This document shows, in pieces, positions 25,079 to 38,010 of a DNA stretch of 64,000 bases. Origin of the DNA: Nymphaea colorata. Its lineage: Eukaryota; Streptophyta; Magnoliopsida; Nymphaeales; Nymphaeaceae. The notes beneath the pieces are model-generated. The model did no database searches. It worked only from the letters and a program-made list of their open reading frames with translations, and was not told the DNA's origin. The position numbers and the translations under genes were made by a program. The stretch spans positions 18,367,716 to 18,431,715 of the forward strand of contig NC_045144.1 in assembly GCF_008831285.2 (NCBI RefSeq), written 5' to 3'. Each line of letters begins with the position of its first letter. The stretch's first letter is position 1.

Positions 25079-26200
25079 GCTCTTCGCTACCCACACGCCA
25101 ACCAAGGTCCACTACACCTAAAGGTGATCCAAAAACACCAGAATATGCCTAGATTTTCCCTACCCAGTAAAGGAAACAACCACCAAAAGCATGAAAAAAG
25201 GGGCACAAGAAAAAAGAGAGAGAACACCCACAATCCAAAAAATGCTCTTTCTCTCACCTTAACCACTCGACAGCAAAGCAACAATGCCTAAAACCCTAAG
25301 TCTGACCCTAACTCACCACCATCAACAACACTACTCAGAAAGGAATCTTTCACTCAACTAAAAGAACCCCAGAATCGTTCCCCATTTCTCACAAAGAACA
25401 CCGTGCCGTCGCTCCTAATCTCCCAAGAAAAGATAGAAACCTCCACCAAATAGTAAAGAAACCCCCCAAAAATACCTTCACCAAACCCTACCATTCACTC
25501 TCCTACTATCTAAAACCCTATTCTTTTGGATCCAGAAAGCCAAAAAGAAAAAAAAAAAAAATCCGACAGAAGATGATGGATGGAACAGGTTCCATCTACT
25601 CACTCCTCCCACCCCCACCCCTTCCCATCCCCATCCCCAAGTGAAAGGAAGCAACAGAAGGAGACTGACTCACACAGACCCAACACGTCGCCTGGAAAAA
25701 ATCACCACTCTTCTCCATGATCCACATATCCAGAAACTCCGAGTAAAAATCAATCAAAATCCTCCCACAAAATCACGAAAAAGCAAGGAAACAGACCTCT
25801 CTCCCTCCCTCCTCCCCCCTCTCTCTCTCTCTCTAACTCAGCAGACCAAAGAAAAAAAAAAATCACCACCTTTCCGAGATTCTCTCTCTAAGTTAAGGAC
25901 CAGTGCCGGGTCTTTAACCCGAGGCGTTAACCGCGGTTAGGAGCAAAGGGAAGGAGGCAACGGAAGAAGAAGCAGAAGAAAGAAGAAGAAGAAGAGAGAG
26001 AGCAGGTCATGGTACTCTGGGCTCGCAGTGGGGGCTGTGAAACGGACGGCCAGGATGGCGCCAGAGCAAAGCGACAAGGCATGCCGGCCGTAAGATGCCG
26101 ACCCTCGCACGCCTCTCGCAGGCATGCGTCCTTATCTCTCTCGTGGATCCACGCTGCCGACCAATCGCGTTGCGTCCCCACACGAGCGGCGCCACACACC
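25079..26200 (-). promoter_or_regulatory. AFB2 5' leader and promoter region
   Basis: The region upstream of AFB2 has no coding feature. It contains a telo-box (AAACCCTAA at 25291-25299) and further AAACCCTA words near 25484 and 25512. On the plus strand it carries a CT-rich tract at 25798-25836 and an AGA-rich tract near 25960-26005, which read as GA-rich and CT-rich on the AFB2 strand. This is the usual make-up of a plant transcription start region. The transcription start cannot be fixed. Confidence 0.5.
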
Positions 26201-27400
26201 TCCCAATTTTTTATTTATTAAAAAATGTTTTTTTATATAAAAATAATTTCTGTGATAATAGAATAATGTGCATAGCCTTGAAATGGCGTTGTCCTTTCTG
26301 CCTAGGGGCATGGACGTTATGGTCATTGGCAAAACCAAAGCCCACAATAATTGAAGCCTAATTATAAATGGAGTAATTTTGTCAAATTAAGTACACTTGG
26401 GCACTGCATCTTTCTCATGTAGAAGGTTTATTGCAAGAAAAAATATTTCAATAAGAAAAAAAAAGAAAATTGTGCCTCAACTAAAGCAAATTGAAGTTTA
26501 TAGAAATAATTATTTTAAATATAAAAAATAAGTCAATTTGTAAAAAGACATGCAAAAATGTGAAAAAAAAACTTGTTATTTCCTGCTTTGTGGCATTCTT
26601 ATTATTGCATTTTTATTTTACATTTTTTATTTTTGCTAAGTTTTTAAACCTATCTTAAACTATAGATTAGTTAAGACTAAATGAAAACATTGAAAAGGTT
26701 TAATTAAAATTAGTTATTGTTAACCAATAGCCTATCAAAAAATGTGTGGACAAAGTTAAAAACATCGTCACGAATACCATTATTTTCTCATGTTTTTAAT
26801 GGAAAATTGTTTTTTTTCAAGAAAATCTTGAGAAAATTAGAGAATTTTAAAAATAAAAAAAAATAACGTATAAATGAAATGAATGAGAAATTAATAGGAA
26901 AACATAAACAATACTATTTAACAGTGATAAAAAAAGGACGTGTTAATGATAATAAAAACGACAAAAATAATTTATTTTAAGTTGATATTTGAATCCATGA
27001 TAATATCGATGCTGAAAATAGAGGAAAAACACAAAAAAAGGTAAAAAAAGCATATAAATATTTTTTCCTGTTGGTGATTTTTTCTCTTCTTTTTTGTGTG
27101 TTAATATCACGATATTTTCAAAAATATCACTATATCTATGACAAGAGAGAGAGTAAAAGAATGGGGGGACAGAGAGAGTATTTTTGGTTCATTAATTTGC
27201 TTGGATGAACATTTTGTTAATCATATAAAACTTAAAAACATATGCTTATAGAATTTAGGAAATAATTGGTAAAATTATCATTAAGTATTCAATATTCTCT
27301 CTACATTTTTTTTTTTTTTGACTTGATATGAGTTAACTCATTTTGTCTTGATCGAGAATTTTGGATTGAGATTTTTAGCCCCTCCTTAATCCAAGTATAG
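26201..27400. other. AT-rich intergenic, nothing recognised
   Basis: A low-complexity, A- and T-rich stretch with no open frame of interest and no clear repeat borders. It separates the single-copy gene region from the duplicated neprosin locus. Confidence 0.5.
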
Positions 27401-27409
27401 ACGAGGGAG

Positions 27410-28445
27410 TATTGGGACGCCACTCGTTTCACTTTAGAGGGTGGGAGGTCGTTATCCGGATGCCAAAATGAAGTATAAATTTGATGATTGTTGGGTAACT
27501 CGATTGAAAAGCAACTCATCACACATCCACACATTTATGACACCTTTTAAGACTTAAATATGTAATATTTATGCTGATTAGCGATTTAATAGAATAGTAA
27601 ATTCTCCCGCATCCTAAGGGGCATAGAATTATAGTTCAAAATTTTGATTAGGGCTGAAAAATAATTTTTTAAAATTTTTATATAAGATAATTGATTTTTT
27701 GAAAATTTATATGTAAATTTAAAAAAAAAAAAAAAAAAACTGAAGGTGTCTAGGGTCCCTCCCTGCTGGCTCCCCTTGGCTTCGCCACTAGACTATATGT
27801 GGGTGGCTCCCGCTCCTTCAAGAAATTTACACAGCCAATGCGCTATCCAATGCCAAATCATTGCGGCATCTTTAGCAATGAAAAGCTCCACCGCTTTTGT
27901 GGTCAATATGTTCCATCTTTTTTCAAGATTGAACTAAAATTTTGTTATTTCTTCAAAAGCTTTTTAAAAAAATTACAAAAAAACACTAGATCTTTCAATA
28001 AATAAGCAGTTTTTTTGTCATTTTACATAAAAAAAAATTACTGTTCTCTACTAGTGTGTTTCTTATGTTTATCATTAGATCAAACACACTCAATCAATTA
28101 TAGGTGGGGTAGTGCCTGATGGGCCAATGTCATGCAGAGAAGTAATGTTCAAAGGCTGGGGCCATGCCTAGTGAGCGAAGGAACCTCCTCTTGCATGGTT
28201 GCATCCGCAACATGCAGCACAAAGAGTTGACACCCATGTGAATCAAACTAGGAGCATATAATTTGCTTTCTAAATCGTCATGCAAAAAAGCAATCTTTGA
28301 TAATACAAATTAATGGCGGAAGCAAGTGGGGGCAGTTGCCCACATATGCCCACAAAAAATAATTTATTGAAATTTCATGATAGTTTTTCTCCTTTACATA
28401 CATGTGTTCCTTAAAAGTTTAAAATTATATAACTAGTGTCCCTTA
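27410..28445 (+). repeat. Segmental duplication block 1, copy A
   Basis: Close in sequence and in the same orientation to 51553-52600, with shared phrases such as CCACTCGTTTCACTTTAGAG and AGGTGGGGTAGTGC. There is no gene in it. This is the left edge of the duplicated region that continues, with rearrangements, through the neprosin genes. Confidence 0.85.
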
Positions 28446-29320
28446 GCCCAAACTTTTTGGCTCTACCTCTAAAGCAAATGGAATATAAAGTGAATCACAT
28501 TGTAATGGAGTCAAGCTCACCAGCGAAAGAAATTGTATCCTTAGACATGAAGAATTAATACTCCAACCCCCACCCTATGGCTATACAAAAGGCTTTCCGA
28601 CAGATACCATGAAAAAATTTAGATTCTAGTTATGTTCCATTAGTTATTGTTTGGCAGTAGGAACACTAAGTGAATGATACGTGAATTCCATGCACTTGCT
28701 AATCTTTGGGTCAGATTCATGAAACACTTACAAAGTATTTTTTATTGCCAAATGACCTCTAAATGTACTCATTGCTTCAATTTGTGTTACATATTTTCTC
28801 TATTGTTTCTTATATATTCCCAAATACTATTGGTATTTTTTCTTAAAAAATGAAGCAGTTTTCCACTGGTTAATTTGCCTGGTTTGTTAGGTGGACTACA
28901 AAGTGGTCGGATTTTGTTGATATCTAGTGTAGGTTTGTTTTGGATTTGATCTGATACAGTTTAGTGATACCCATTGGTGGCAGACTGCTAAAAGCAAAAC
29001 CAGCCTCATTTCTTTCATTCCTAGGGTGCAGGGCTGCTTAAGGACCTAAGTAAAAATATTTTTTAAAAATATTTAAAAAAATGAATAGTATATGACACTT
29101 TTCACTCTTATATTAATCAGTAGATCAAGTTAATTTGCCACCAATTAAGTTCCAATTGTCTCATTGTTGGTTTTGGTCGTTTCTAACTTTCCTTTTGCAT
29201 AGCCCAATGAGTTTCCCTTAACTTTTATGCTTCTAGTTGGGTACTAGCCTCGAAGGTTTATACTCATAGACGAACCACATTGTTTCTCGGTCGGACTGTG
29301 GTTTTCTCGAGCAAAATAAG

Positions 29321-29369
<49 letters not shown>

Positions 29370-30087
29370 GGAACGACTGAATTTGTCAATCCCTTGTAAG
29401 CTAGGGACTATTTCAAAATAACCAAAAGAAAAGGCCCAAAGTTGTTCCTACCATCTTTATTTTAATAAAAGTGCATCTAGTGGATGCCTCTTCCCAGCTT
29501 CTTGGAGTGCAGAGAAGCCAAAAGAACACACAGGAGGAAAGGAAGAGAGATTAATGATAAGAGCAATCCAATCCTCTTGAAGGTTACTTACCAAAGAAGT
29601 TGTATGTTCAGGCCCTAAACATGATAATGGGCTTTGGAGCTTGAAATGACAAATATGACCCTTGACAGGGAAAGGGGAAAACACACATTAAGGACAAAAT
29701 TGGAAAAATGAAACAATTTTTGTAAAAAAAAAAAGAAAAATTCTCCTCATACAGTCACGAGCATTATCACAAAATGCGTGCATGGGTATTATACGGTGAT
29801 AAATTTCTCGGGGATAATACGACAAAGTTGTATATCTTGGGAATATCTCGAGAAAATCTCGGTGAATTTTTTAAAAATTTAAAAACATTTAACAAGTCCT
29901 GAAAATTATAAAAAAATAAAAATAAATCAAAATACAATAAAAACGTGAAAAAATGAGTATTATACCCCTATTATACCCAACTTTTTATTTTTTGGCATTT
30001 TTTAAAAAATGTGTTTTTTCAGGTTTTATACAGCTGACTTGTTTTTCACGTTTTATATGTGTTTTTTTCCAATAAAACGTGTTTTCT
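28445..30087 (+). repeat. Segmental duplication block 2, copy A (inverted relative to B)
   Basis: This block matches the reverse complement of about 52603-54275. Landmarks at both ends agree: the CTTTTTGGCTCTACCTCT end pairs with about 54250-54270, and the AAAACGTGTTTTCTGTGA end pairs with about 52603-52620. It contains a 46-base poly-A run at 29323-29368, where copy B has only about ten T. No gene was found. Confidence 0.8.
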
Positions 30088-30302
30088 GTGATGATAGCAA
30101 AATTGTAAATGCATTAAGAGGAAACTACCAAATAGAATGAGAATACAAAATATATGAGTGATTGGTAGGTACCAAACCACTTGGGTCAGAATAAAAACCG
30201 GACCTCTTAAATTCATGTTAAAAGCGTTTTAAACAAAATATGAACCTTTCAATATGTTTATGAACACTAATTTGACATAAATCATGCTTTAGTTCAAGTT
30301 TT

Positions 30303-30352
<50 letters not shown>

Positions 30353-31240
30353 AGATCTTTACATTGTCAAAATTTTGGTGTTATAAGAGCCGTTCATTTT
30401 TTTTATTATTTAAAAACATTATTTAAGTAAGAAAACGAAACTAAGTTAATATATGTTTCTCATAGAATATCATGTGTTTACGAATGGCTTATTTTTTTAT
30501 TCATCATGACCGGCGCTTTATTAATTTGCTGTGTCTCTCCTAATTAGATATTTTAAAAGATTTGGACATGCAAATAATATGCTTGGATTAATTACATGGG
30601 AGAAAATTTAATTGACTTGTAGAAGAAAAATTGAATTGACATCTCTATTCTCCTGGTCCGTCCGTGAATGAAATAAAATAAATGCATGACACAAGCAACC
30701 AGTAGGAGATCAAGATGATGTTAATGTGCAATGAATTTTCTCAGATTTCACAATCTCCATTCTTTGTTTGGTTCCGACGGGCTTTACTCTTGTAGAAATT
30801 TTTTTGTTTATTTTTAATTAACATCTTATTTTTAGTGTGCATGGATTTGAGATCCAATTGTGGGGTTGTTGGATCTCAAAACTGTGGATCTGAGATTGAT
30901 CTAAGATCCTATTCAATTCGATTGGTGTCTGGAGAGTTCTGTCATGGACTCAGCCGATTTTGGCATTATTAAACGTACCCAAACAACTAACAATTAAAAT
31001 ATTTGTTAAATAAGCAATTTTAGACGATTTGAAAATATCTAAAAATATTGAATTTTCAACAATAAAAACGGGCACCAGACATCCTTTCAATATTTTTTGA
31101 TATTTTCAAGTAATCTAAAATTGGTTATTTAACAAATAATTAATTGAATATTGTTAGTTGGTGGGGTACATTTAATAATGCCAAAATGGGCCGAGTCCGC
31201 CGACGTCAAATCCATATACCAAACGGATTTAATGGGATTA
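30088..31240 (+). repeat. Segmental duplication block 3, copy A
   Basis: Direct copy of about 54957-56045, starting with GATAGCAAAATTGTAAATGC in both. It holds a 43-base poly-A run (30308-30350; short in copy B) and the 253-bp MITE. No gene was found. Confidence 0.85.
30946..31198. mobile_element. 253-bp MITE with long terminal inverted repeats, copy A
   Basis: The two ends are imperfect inverted repeats of about 105 bp, starting GGACTC and continuing through TTTTGGCATTATTAAA, around a short unpaired centre. It has no coding capacity. A copy of the same length is at 55752-56004, and a partial relative is near 33305-33420. I could not fix the target duplication or the superfamily. Confidence 0.75.
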
Positions 31241-31799
31241 GATCCGTATACCAATCGGATTTGATGGGATTAACGGAGTTTGCACTTCAAAATATCCGAA
31301 ATATAACCAGCTCAACCAAAAATAACGGAGTTAAATTGCAGTCTTTCCTCCTCAATAACCAACTCACGATCCTCTTAGCTCATGCAATTCTACCTTCTAT
31401 GCTTTTGCCGCTCTAGTGTTTCTACTTTTTTTACTAACTGGCCGTTTGATTCCATTGTGGACAATGAGGTTACGTTTGATAGCCTCGGATCTAAGATCAG
31501 ATGCAGCATAAAAAAATTTGTTTTCGAGGGTCGATGATTTCAATAGCTTGACATGTTAAATCCATGCTATATGTTAAAAACTATGAATCCATGTTAAAAA
31601 CTTCGTATTAATGTCGGAATGAAGGGAGGTCGGACATTAAATCCATGGATCTCATATCCATGATGAAACAAACACAACCTTGTAATCATTGTCCTACAAA
31701 TAAACACACACACATACGTGCACGCACACGTGCTCAAAGTTGCATGTATATTATGTGCGTCACCCAACTCACTCTCGAATAGGTTCGACAAAATGTGAA

Positions 31800-32150
31800 T
31801 GAGACAAAAAGGGGGGCATATAACATGATGGTTTTGATTCGAAGCTTTTTGGGATAATATTTTTGGGTGAGCGAGAGGTTCATCCTACCACCCGAAAAGA
31901 GACCCGAATGCTCCCTATTCCTCCTGCCTTTGGGGCTCTAAGCTCCGCCGGTGTCAACGATAGCAACGCTACACCCTTCAACTTAGATGTCACGTCCTAT
32001 CACTTTAAGACACATGAACATAAAAGAATCAAACTAGACACCTGCCCTTATATAAAATCTAACTCTATCAGTTACCCTATGTCCCATTAAGGTAGGAGAG
32101 GCATACACAGAGTTTTGGCTTTAATCATTCTCGACTGCACGACGGAACCC
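31800..32150 (-). pseudogene. Decayed neprosin first exon and upstream flank
   Basis: Around 31810-31860 the DNA resembles the region at and after the end of neprosin gene A exon 1 (44505-44570), sharing CATATA-C-TGATGGT-TTGAT and GATAATATTTT. Around 32100-32160 it resembles the start of that exon and its flank (ATTCTCGACTGCACGACGG against ATTCTAGACTGCAGTG). The part between is too changed to give an open frame. This is a relic of another copy of the gene's 5' end. Confidence 0.45.
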
Positions 32151-33060
32151 GAGACCAAACAAAGACCACTGATTTTTCTAGGCAAATAAATTTATTTGGT
32201 GAGAGAGCAAATAAGAATTACAAGTAAAGACAATAAATTCAAATCCTTTCTTTCTCAAGTAGATAAAATAGCCTCCTTTTGTGAACCCTTGATTGTCTTA
32301 ATGACCAAAATGCTCCTCGTTAATAGAAAAGGAGAGCTTTTTGTAGGAACAAAAAAAATTAAAAGATAAAAAAGACAATTTTTTTTAATTGATTCCAAAA
32401 TTCCCCAACTCCTACCCAATTTTTTTTGGCATGCATGCACATGCAACCCACTCTCAAAATTCAATGTTATGAATGAGAGACTCTTATTCTTCCTTTTTTT
32501 TGTTTTTTTTTTTGCCCTTTTAAGTTTTCCATTGTTAGCCACGATGTCAAGCAATTGGCTTGGTCTCCCCCACACCATGAAACATAGCATCTGAAACCAG
32601 TGAGTTCACATTTGGCCACTAATGCGGTGTTCCGGGGTTGAGACATAACTTTTGTTTTAATGAGGGGCAGGGAGTGGGGAATGTGAAAAGCTAGATTCTC
32701 CAAGGGCTTAATATATTTTTCAAAAAATTGAAGCCAATAAAATTTAAAATTTTAAAATATGAGGGAAAGCCGTGATCCAATAACTGCTGGTACGATCGTG
32801 TAGAGAGCGCAACAATGGTTCAGTTCTTGTGAGTACTACTCATGTAAACTTGCAAACAATAAGATGCGTCACTCTAATTGATGGGAATACTGCACCTCAT
32901 TCAGATCTCGATGGGACCTATGGGACCTTAGAGGCAAGGGGAACGGGGACTTTTGGGCCTCTTTGTCCATGGTGGTGGTTGTCAACCTCCTGTTCACCTT
33001 CAAAAACCTCAGCTTAAGACATACCAATCTAATGCATTGTTCTTTGAACATACCTCAATT
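32150..33060 (+). repeat. Neprosin promoter-side repeat and duplication block 4, copy A
   Basis: The first 550 bp (AGAGCAAATAAGAATTACAAG onward) resemble 36000-36560, 44740-45157 and 56060-56760. In each place this DNA lies on the upstream side of a neprosin first exon or its relic. The block as a whole pairs directly with 56045-57235. Confidence 0.7.
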
Positions 33061-33559
33061 TTTAGACAGATTTATAAAGCAATAACAATATGTGATGATC
33101 ATTAAACAGGTCCTCAGGGATTGTTTGGTAGTAGAATATTTTGTGGGTATTTCATGAATATGTCCCAAAGATTAAGACATGTTCCAAAGATTAAGACAGA
33201 TTTAAGGAATAAAAGAAAAGGTATTTCATGAATATAATGTCTGCCAACAAACAAGGTGGAGAATCTCTTTCGATCAGAAAATTAAGTACCTATATCTTTC
33301 TATGTACCCCAGGCAACAACTAACAATCACTTATAAGATATTTGTTAAATAAACACTTTTAGATGATTTGAAAATGTTCAAAAATAGCGAATTTCCCGCT
33401 ATGAAAAGATCAACCCGACATCCTTCTTTCTCCTTCTTAAACGATCTATAAGGCGATCTAAGTGGGAGCTTGGAGGGTTTTTTTTTCCTCCTCTTTTTTC
33501 GAGTTATTTTAATTTAATTTAATTTTTTCTTTTCTTTTAAAGCTCCGATGATGTCACCG

Positions 33560-35107
33560 ATGTAATGGCGTCGTTGGAGAGCGAGCCGCTTGGAGTAGAA
33601 ATCCTCCATGGTCGTCTCTATGCACAAGCTCATGATGAATCGAGAATGATTCCGTCCTTCAACATTTGTTGCCAGAGGAGTAACTGCTGTCATGGAGCAA
33701 ATTAAGGTGCGGAGAAAACCCACTAGACGTTGCATCTTGGTGCTCCTCCGGCGAGGATAGGGTTCTAGCAGGTAATTTGGTAACAGAAACGAAGGATTTT
33801 TGTGGAGTCGCTTTGTTGTTTTCTCCACAGGTAAAAAACAAAAAATACAAGAAATTTTCTCTGTTTTCCGGCGGTTCTCGAGTTCATGCCATGAGAAGAA
33901 CGAAAGTCATCGCACATCCGCTCTATACTGCATGCGATTAAAAACAAGAAAACAGAAGACAAAAACGAAAATGCTGTCAAGTAGACGAAGAGACATCATC
34001 ATCGTTGCTTCATGCATTTCCTTTCAGATAAGGACGCCATTGTTTACGTAAACTCTTCTTTCTTATTCTGCATCTCCACATACTCGTTTTAATGTGTTCT
34101 AGCTTACAGCTAGATCATCACTCCATGAAAGTATTTTGCACTACGTAGGGTGACCTTTTCTCAAAAACATATAGATGACTTGGATCATATTGAAGATCAA
34201 TCTCTCTCCCACTCTCTTACACACACACACAAGTATATTGGGCATTCAGGTAGTTCTAATTGATTATTGTTGCCAAAAAAGCAGAAACGGGGGAAAAACT
34301 TTGCTTCCTTGGTTTCTCCATCATCTTTTCAAAAAAACAAAAAGACCCATGTTTTCTCATTGATTTCATATCTTGATGGCAAAGTTAGTCCAAGAAAAAT
34401 GTGAAAATTAAGCTCCAAGTACCTTATCGTTATATCTTAAAATATCCTTCATTTTCTTGCATGAAGTGCTGAACACTGCAAATGCTTCCGAACATATAAA
34501 AAACTGCATTGGATTTCTGCTGAGAGACGACCATGGAGTTGGTTTTCTTTTAATATGAAAGCAACAAACAACCCCAGCCGGCCAGTCAGCATGCAAGATA
34601 GAGATTATGAATTGCAGCACTCCTGCTTTTACCAAGTTTAGTATATGAGAAGATCAACACTTAAACTTTTTTAATCAATTCTAGTTTTGTTACTAAACTT
34701 GGTAAAGGCACCAGTGCTGCACTTCATAATCTATATATTTTAGTTAAACGGTGGGTGGAACTTAGTGCATGCTGGCTGGTGTTGTTTATTGCTTTCATAC
34801 TAAAAGAAAACCAACTCCATGGACATTTCTTAGCCGGAATTCATGCAGCTGGTTACTTTTCCGGCGGCGCATGGAGTGTCTCATTGCGGCAACCTGTTCA
34901 TGCAAGAAAATGATGGATTTCTGAAGATGCAACAATGAGGCACTTGAAGGTTTTGACATTTTCTATCAGACACTTTGCCATCAACACAGGAAATCAATGA
35001 CAAAACATGGGTCTTCTTGTTTGCATGAAAAAATGATAGAGAAACCAAAGAATGAAAGCTTTTAGCCTTCTTCAACTTTTTTTGCAACCAATGCTCAATA
35101 TATGTGT

Positions 35108-35142
<35 letters not shown>

Positions 35143-35790
35143 TTCAATGTTGATGCGATCAAAGTCATCCAACTATTTTTCCTGATATCGCTTTTCAGAA
35201 AAGGCCTACACCGTGCAAAGTGCAAAGTACTTCATGGAGTGATGGATTTAGTTGTAAAAACAAACTAAAAGGAGTGTATGGAGATGGAGAAAAAGAAAGA
35301 AAACCTTCAAGTAAACAATGGCGTCCTCATGTGGAAAAAAAAGCATGAAGCAACGATGGCGATGTCTCTTCGTCTTCTTGACAGCATTGTCGTTTTTGTT
35401 TCTTTTCATCGCATGCAGCAGAGAGCGCATTGGGCATTCCTATGGCATGAACTCGAGAATGCCAAGAATACCAAACTGCATCCTTGCCGGAGGAAACAGC
35501 ACAGTGACCAATAAGAATCTTTTCTTTCTGTTACCAAATATGATCTGTAGAACTTCCTCACCAGCAACAAGATGCAAGGTGTAGTGGGTTTTCTCCTCTT
35601 CCTGATCGCCGTCTACCTGCTGCACCGTTGCTCCTCGTCGGCTGTAAATTCATCAGCAGCAAATGTGAAGGAGGGCATAAGAGGTTAAGAGAAGACCTTC
35701 AGATCGTGCATAGAGATGGCTATGCAGGATTTCTATCCCACAGCAGCCGCCACTCCAAGTGGCTCTTGGGTTATCGGAGTCCGCCACTGC
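33560..35790. repeat. 2.2-kb imperfect palindrome (long inverted repeat)
   Basis: The left arm (about 33560-34645) pairs with the reverse of the right arm (about 34690-35790), axis near 34670. Anchor pairs at 34627-34643/34691-34707, 34120-34140/35222-35243, 33984-34016/35343-35376 and 33601-33643/35702-35735 all give nearly the same axis. Each arm has a short open frame, minus strand on the left and plus strand on the right, pointing away from the axis. Copy B of the segmental duplication lacks the palindrome. Confidence 0.75.
35343..35586 (+). pseudogene. Short frame with signal-peptide-like start in palindrome right arm
   Basis: From an ATG at about 35347 the frame encodes a basic start and then a strongly hydrophobic stretch (CLFVFLTALSFLFLFIAC), like a signal peptide, and ends within 80 residues at 35586. 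A related frame lies in the left arm on the minus strand (about 34010-33770). Further on, another frame reads SCIEMAMQDFY (about 35707-35740), with SLCIETTMEDFYSK in the left arm. That resembles the start of the ligand-binding domain of plant glutamate receptor-like channels. I see frameshifts between the pieces, so this is probably a broken gene fragment. The glutamate-receptor idea is a guess from one short motif. Confidence 0.3.
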
Positions 35791-35799
35791 GACGGTCGC

Positions 35800-35925
35800 A
35801 TCGTCGGACCGGTTTCTGCTGATAACGCCATCCACCCCGAGGATGTGCCTGCTAACTTCACCCAACAAAGGCAGGATTGAACAGAAAATGAGAAGAAGGA
35901 GAGACGTAGAGCTTTGAGCATTCTA
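35800..35925 (-). pseudogene. Neprosin first-exon relic
   Basis: The minus strand from the ATG at 35921 begins MLKAL, like gene A exon 1 (MLKAV). It then carries a shifted copy of the signal-peptide and post-signal region; TGTTCAATC-TGCC-TTGTT and GCAGGCACAT match gene A at 44565-44625. Small insertions break the frame. The flank upstream (35945-36560) is also a copy of the gene A flank. This is a decayed copy of the 5' end of the gene without the following exons. Confidence 0.6.
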
Positions 35926-35999
35926 GACTGCACGATGGAACCCAAGATCTAGCTTTTGATGATCCTCAACGTGAGATGATTGGCATTTTATAGCAAAAA

Positions 36000-36560
36000 A
36001 CAAATGATTTTTTTAGAGAAAGAAATTTATTTGGTGAGATAGCAAATAGGAATCACGAGAAAAGACATTAAATCCAAATCCTTTCTTTCTTCAAGTAGAG
36101 AAAATCGCATTGAGCATTCTTCAATCATTTTTGGTATTAATGGATACCATCCTTTTTACATTTGATTCACAAATCTTTCATATATGGGTGATATTAATTC
36201 AATGACAAAATTGATTCTTAGTGATATGAGAAGGTTAAACTTGGAAAGTATTTTATTAAAAAAGTTCTATTATTTTTTTAGTCCACCAAATAAATCTTGC
36301 GAAAAGAGGGTAATAGTCTAAGTGAAGGGAAAGACCATAAAATTCAGATATACGTTATGAATGAGGAAACCTCTTTTTTTTTTTTTTTTCATTTTTTAGT
36401 TTTCCATTGTTAGCCACCCTTTCAAGCAATTGGCTTTGTCTCTCCCACACCATGAAGCAGAGTATCTATAATATGCGAGTTTACATATGGCTGCTGATGA
36501 CTTTTTCAATGGTTGAGCCTTAGTTTTTGTCTTAATGAATGAAGCTGGTTATGTATAGAC
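36000..36560 (+). repeat. Neprosin promoter-side repeat, second copy
   Basis: Same repeat as at 32150-32700, 44740-45157 and 56060-56760. It is attached here to the exon-1 relic at 35800-35925, in the same relative position as the DNA upstream of gene A. Confidence 0.7.
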
Positions 36561-36599
36561 TCCTGCACACAAAAAAAACTACACACAATTCCTGTAATA

Positions 36600-37950
36600 G
36601 AGGTGTGGGACAAGGCCTAATATACTTACGAAAATTCTTACCGACGCCAAAATATAATTTTTAAAATTTTAAACTTGTAAAATTTATTTATTTATTATTT
36701 AAATATGAGGAACAGCCATGTCTCTGCCTCTTCAACCTGAGATAGCAGTGAGGACAACCTATTGGTCACCGTTGAACATAAAAGCGATGAACAAAGCAGG
36801 TGGGTCGGTAGGATAGTGGAGGAATTCAAGGAATTGGAGAACAAATTCTTATTTCTCAGAATCAGGACTTGGGTAGGGTGAAACCTGGGTGGAGAGCAGT
36901 GCGTCGGTGAATCATATTGTCATGCATCCATCATTTGTAATCTAAAAAAGTAGCAATTCGACAATGGGAATTCCACCAATGCACTAGTCCAACGAGTTAC
37001 GCTATGGCTGTCGAAACTATCACATTATCAGAAGGGAACACACTGAATAGGTTCGGTGGCGGCAGAAGGCTGCCCACCTAATAACTCCAATCTTGGTGTT
37101 CATCTATAGAAAGCAGAGCTATAGATTTGAAACTCATGGCGAGCCAACTTCAGGAGCCCCTTAAACCATCTTCTCCCCGTGAGCCTTCATCGTCATCGAG
37201 CCATACTGTAGACTGCCATTTGATCCTTGAAGAAAATCATAAGCTAGGGTGGGCGTCTTGTCTACTTCAATGTTTGTTGTCATGCCCTGTAAGAATATTG
37301 TCTCTCCCCCTCCTCTACCTTCCATTTAGCAGGCAACAATTTCACATTCACTGGTTTAATTTGAATAGGCCGATTGGCCGACTTTAAATTGATGATAACA
37401 CTGGTTCAAATCAATCTCTCTTCATCACTCTAGAGCAAATATTAGATAGTAGCCAGTCGCCGAGTTAGAAACTTTTTTTTAGGAAGCATTTTTTCATAAA
37501 TTTTTATATCTAAAGAGATACTATGTATATAACAGAAAAAATATTAATATAAAAATAAAGAAAACATTGAATTGGCCACACTGACCGTATGTGGCTATGC
37601 CTTTGATAATAGCTGATTCATAGATGCCAATATTGTGCAACACCAAAAGAATGAAAGTATAACAATTTATATATTACTCTTCAGTTGGATTTTCAGTAAC
37701 GAAAGCAGACGGCCTGGTTTGATGGATTTGGTCATTCGACCGCCCACCATCCGAACTTTGTATATATATATAATTTAATGGTGACTCTAGTTTTTTTTAT
37801 CTGATCAAGCATGACAAACGGTTAAGAAAAAAAAAAAAAAGACATTTTCATCATTTAATATTAGTTTATACCATTTTTTTTTGTATTTTTTGCAACAAAA
37901 AACAGATGGATGGCCTCGGTGACTCCAGATAATCTGAGTTATCATTCACT

Positions 37951-38010
<60 letters not shown>

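Noticed and set aside
25079..25105. In-frame extension of AFB2 by nine codons
   Set aside because: The first codon is TTG, and AFB proteins start at the FPDE-type F-box, as with the ATG at 25078.
31144..31416. 90-codon frame on the plus strand
   Set aside because: It begins inside a terminal arm of the MITE and has no counterpart in copy B.
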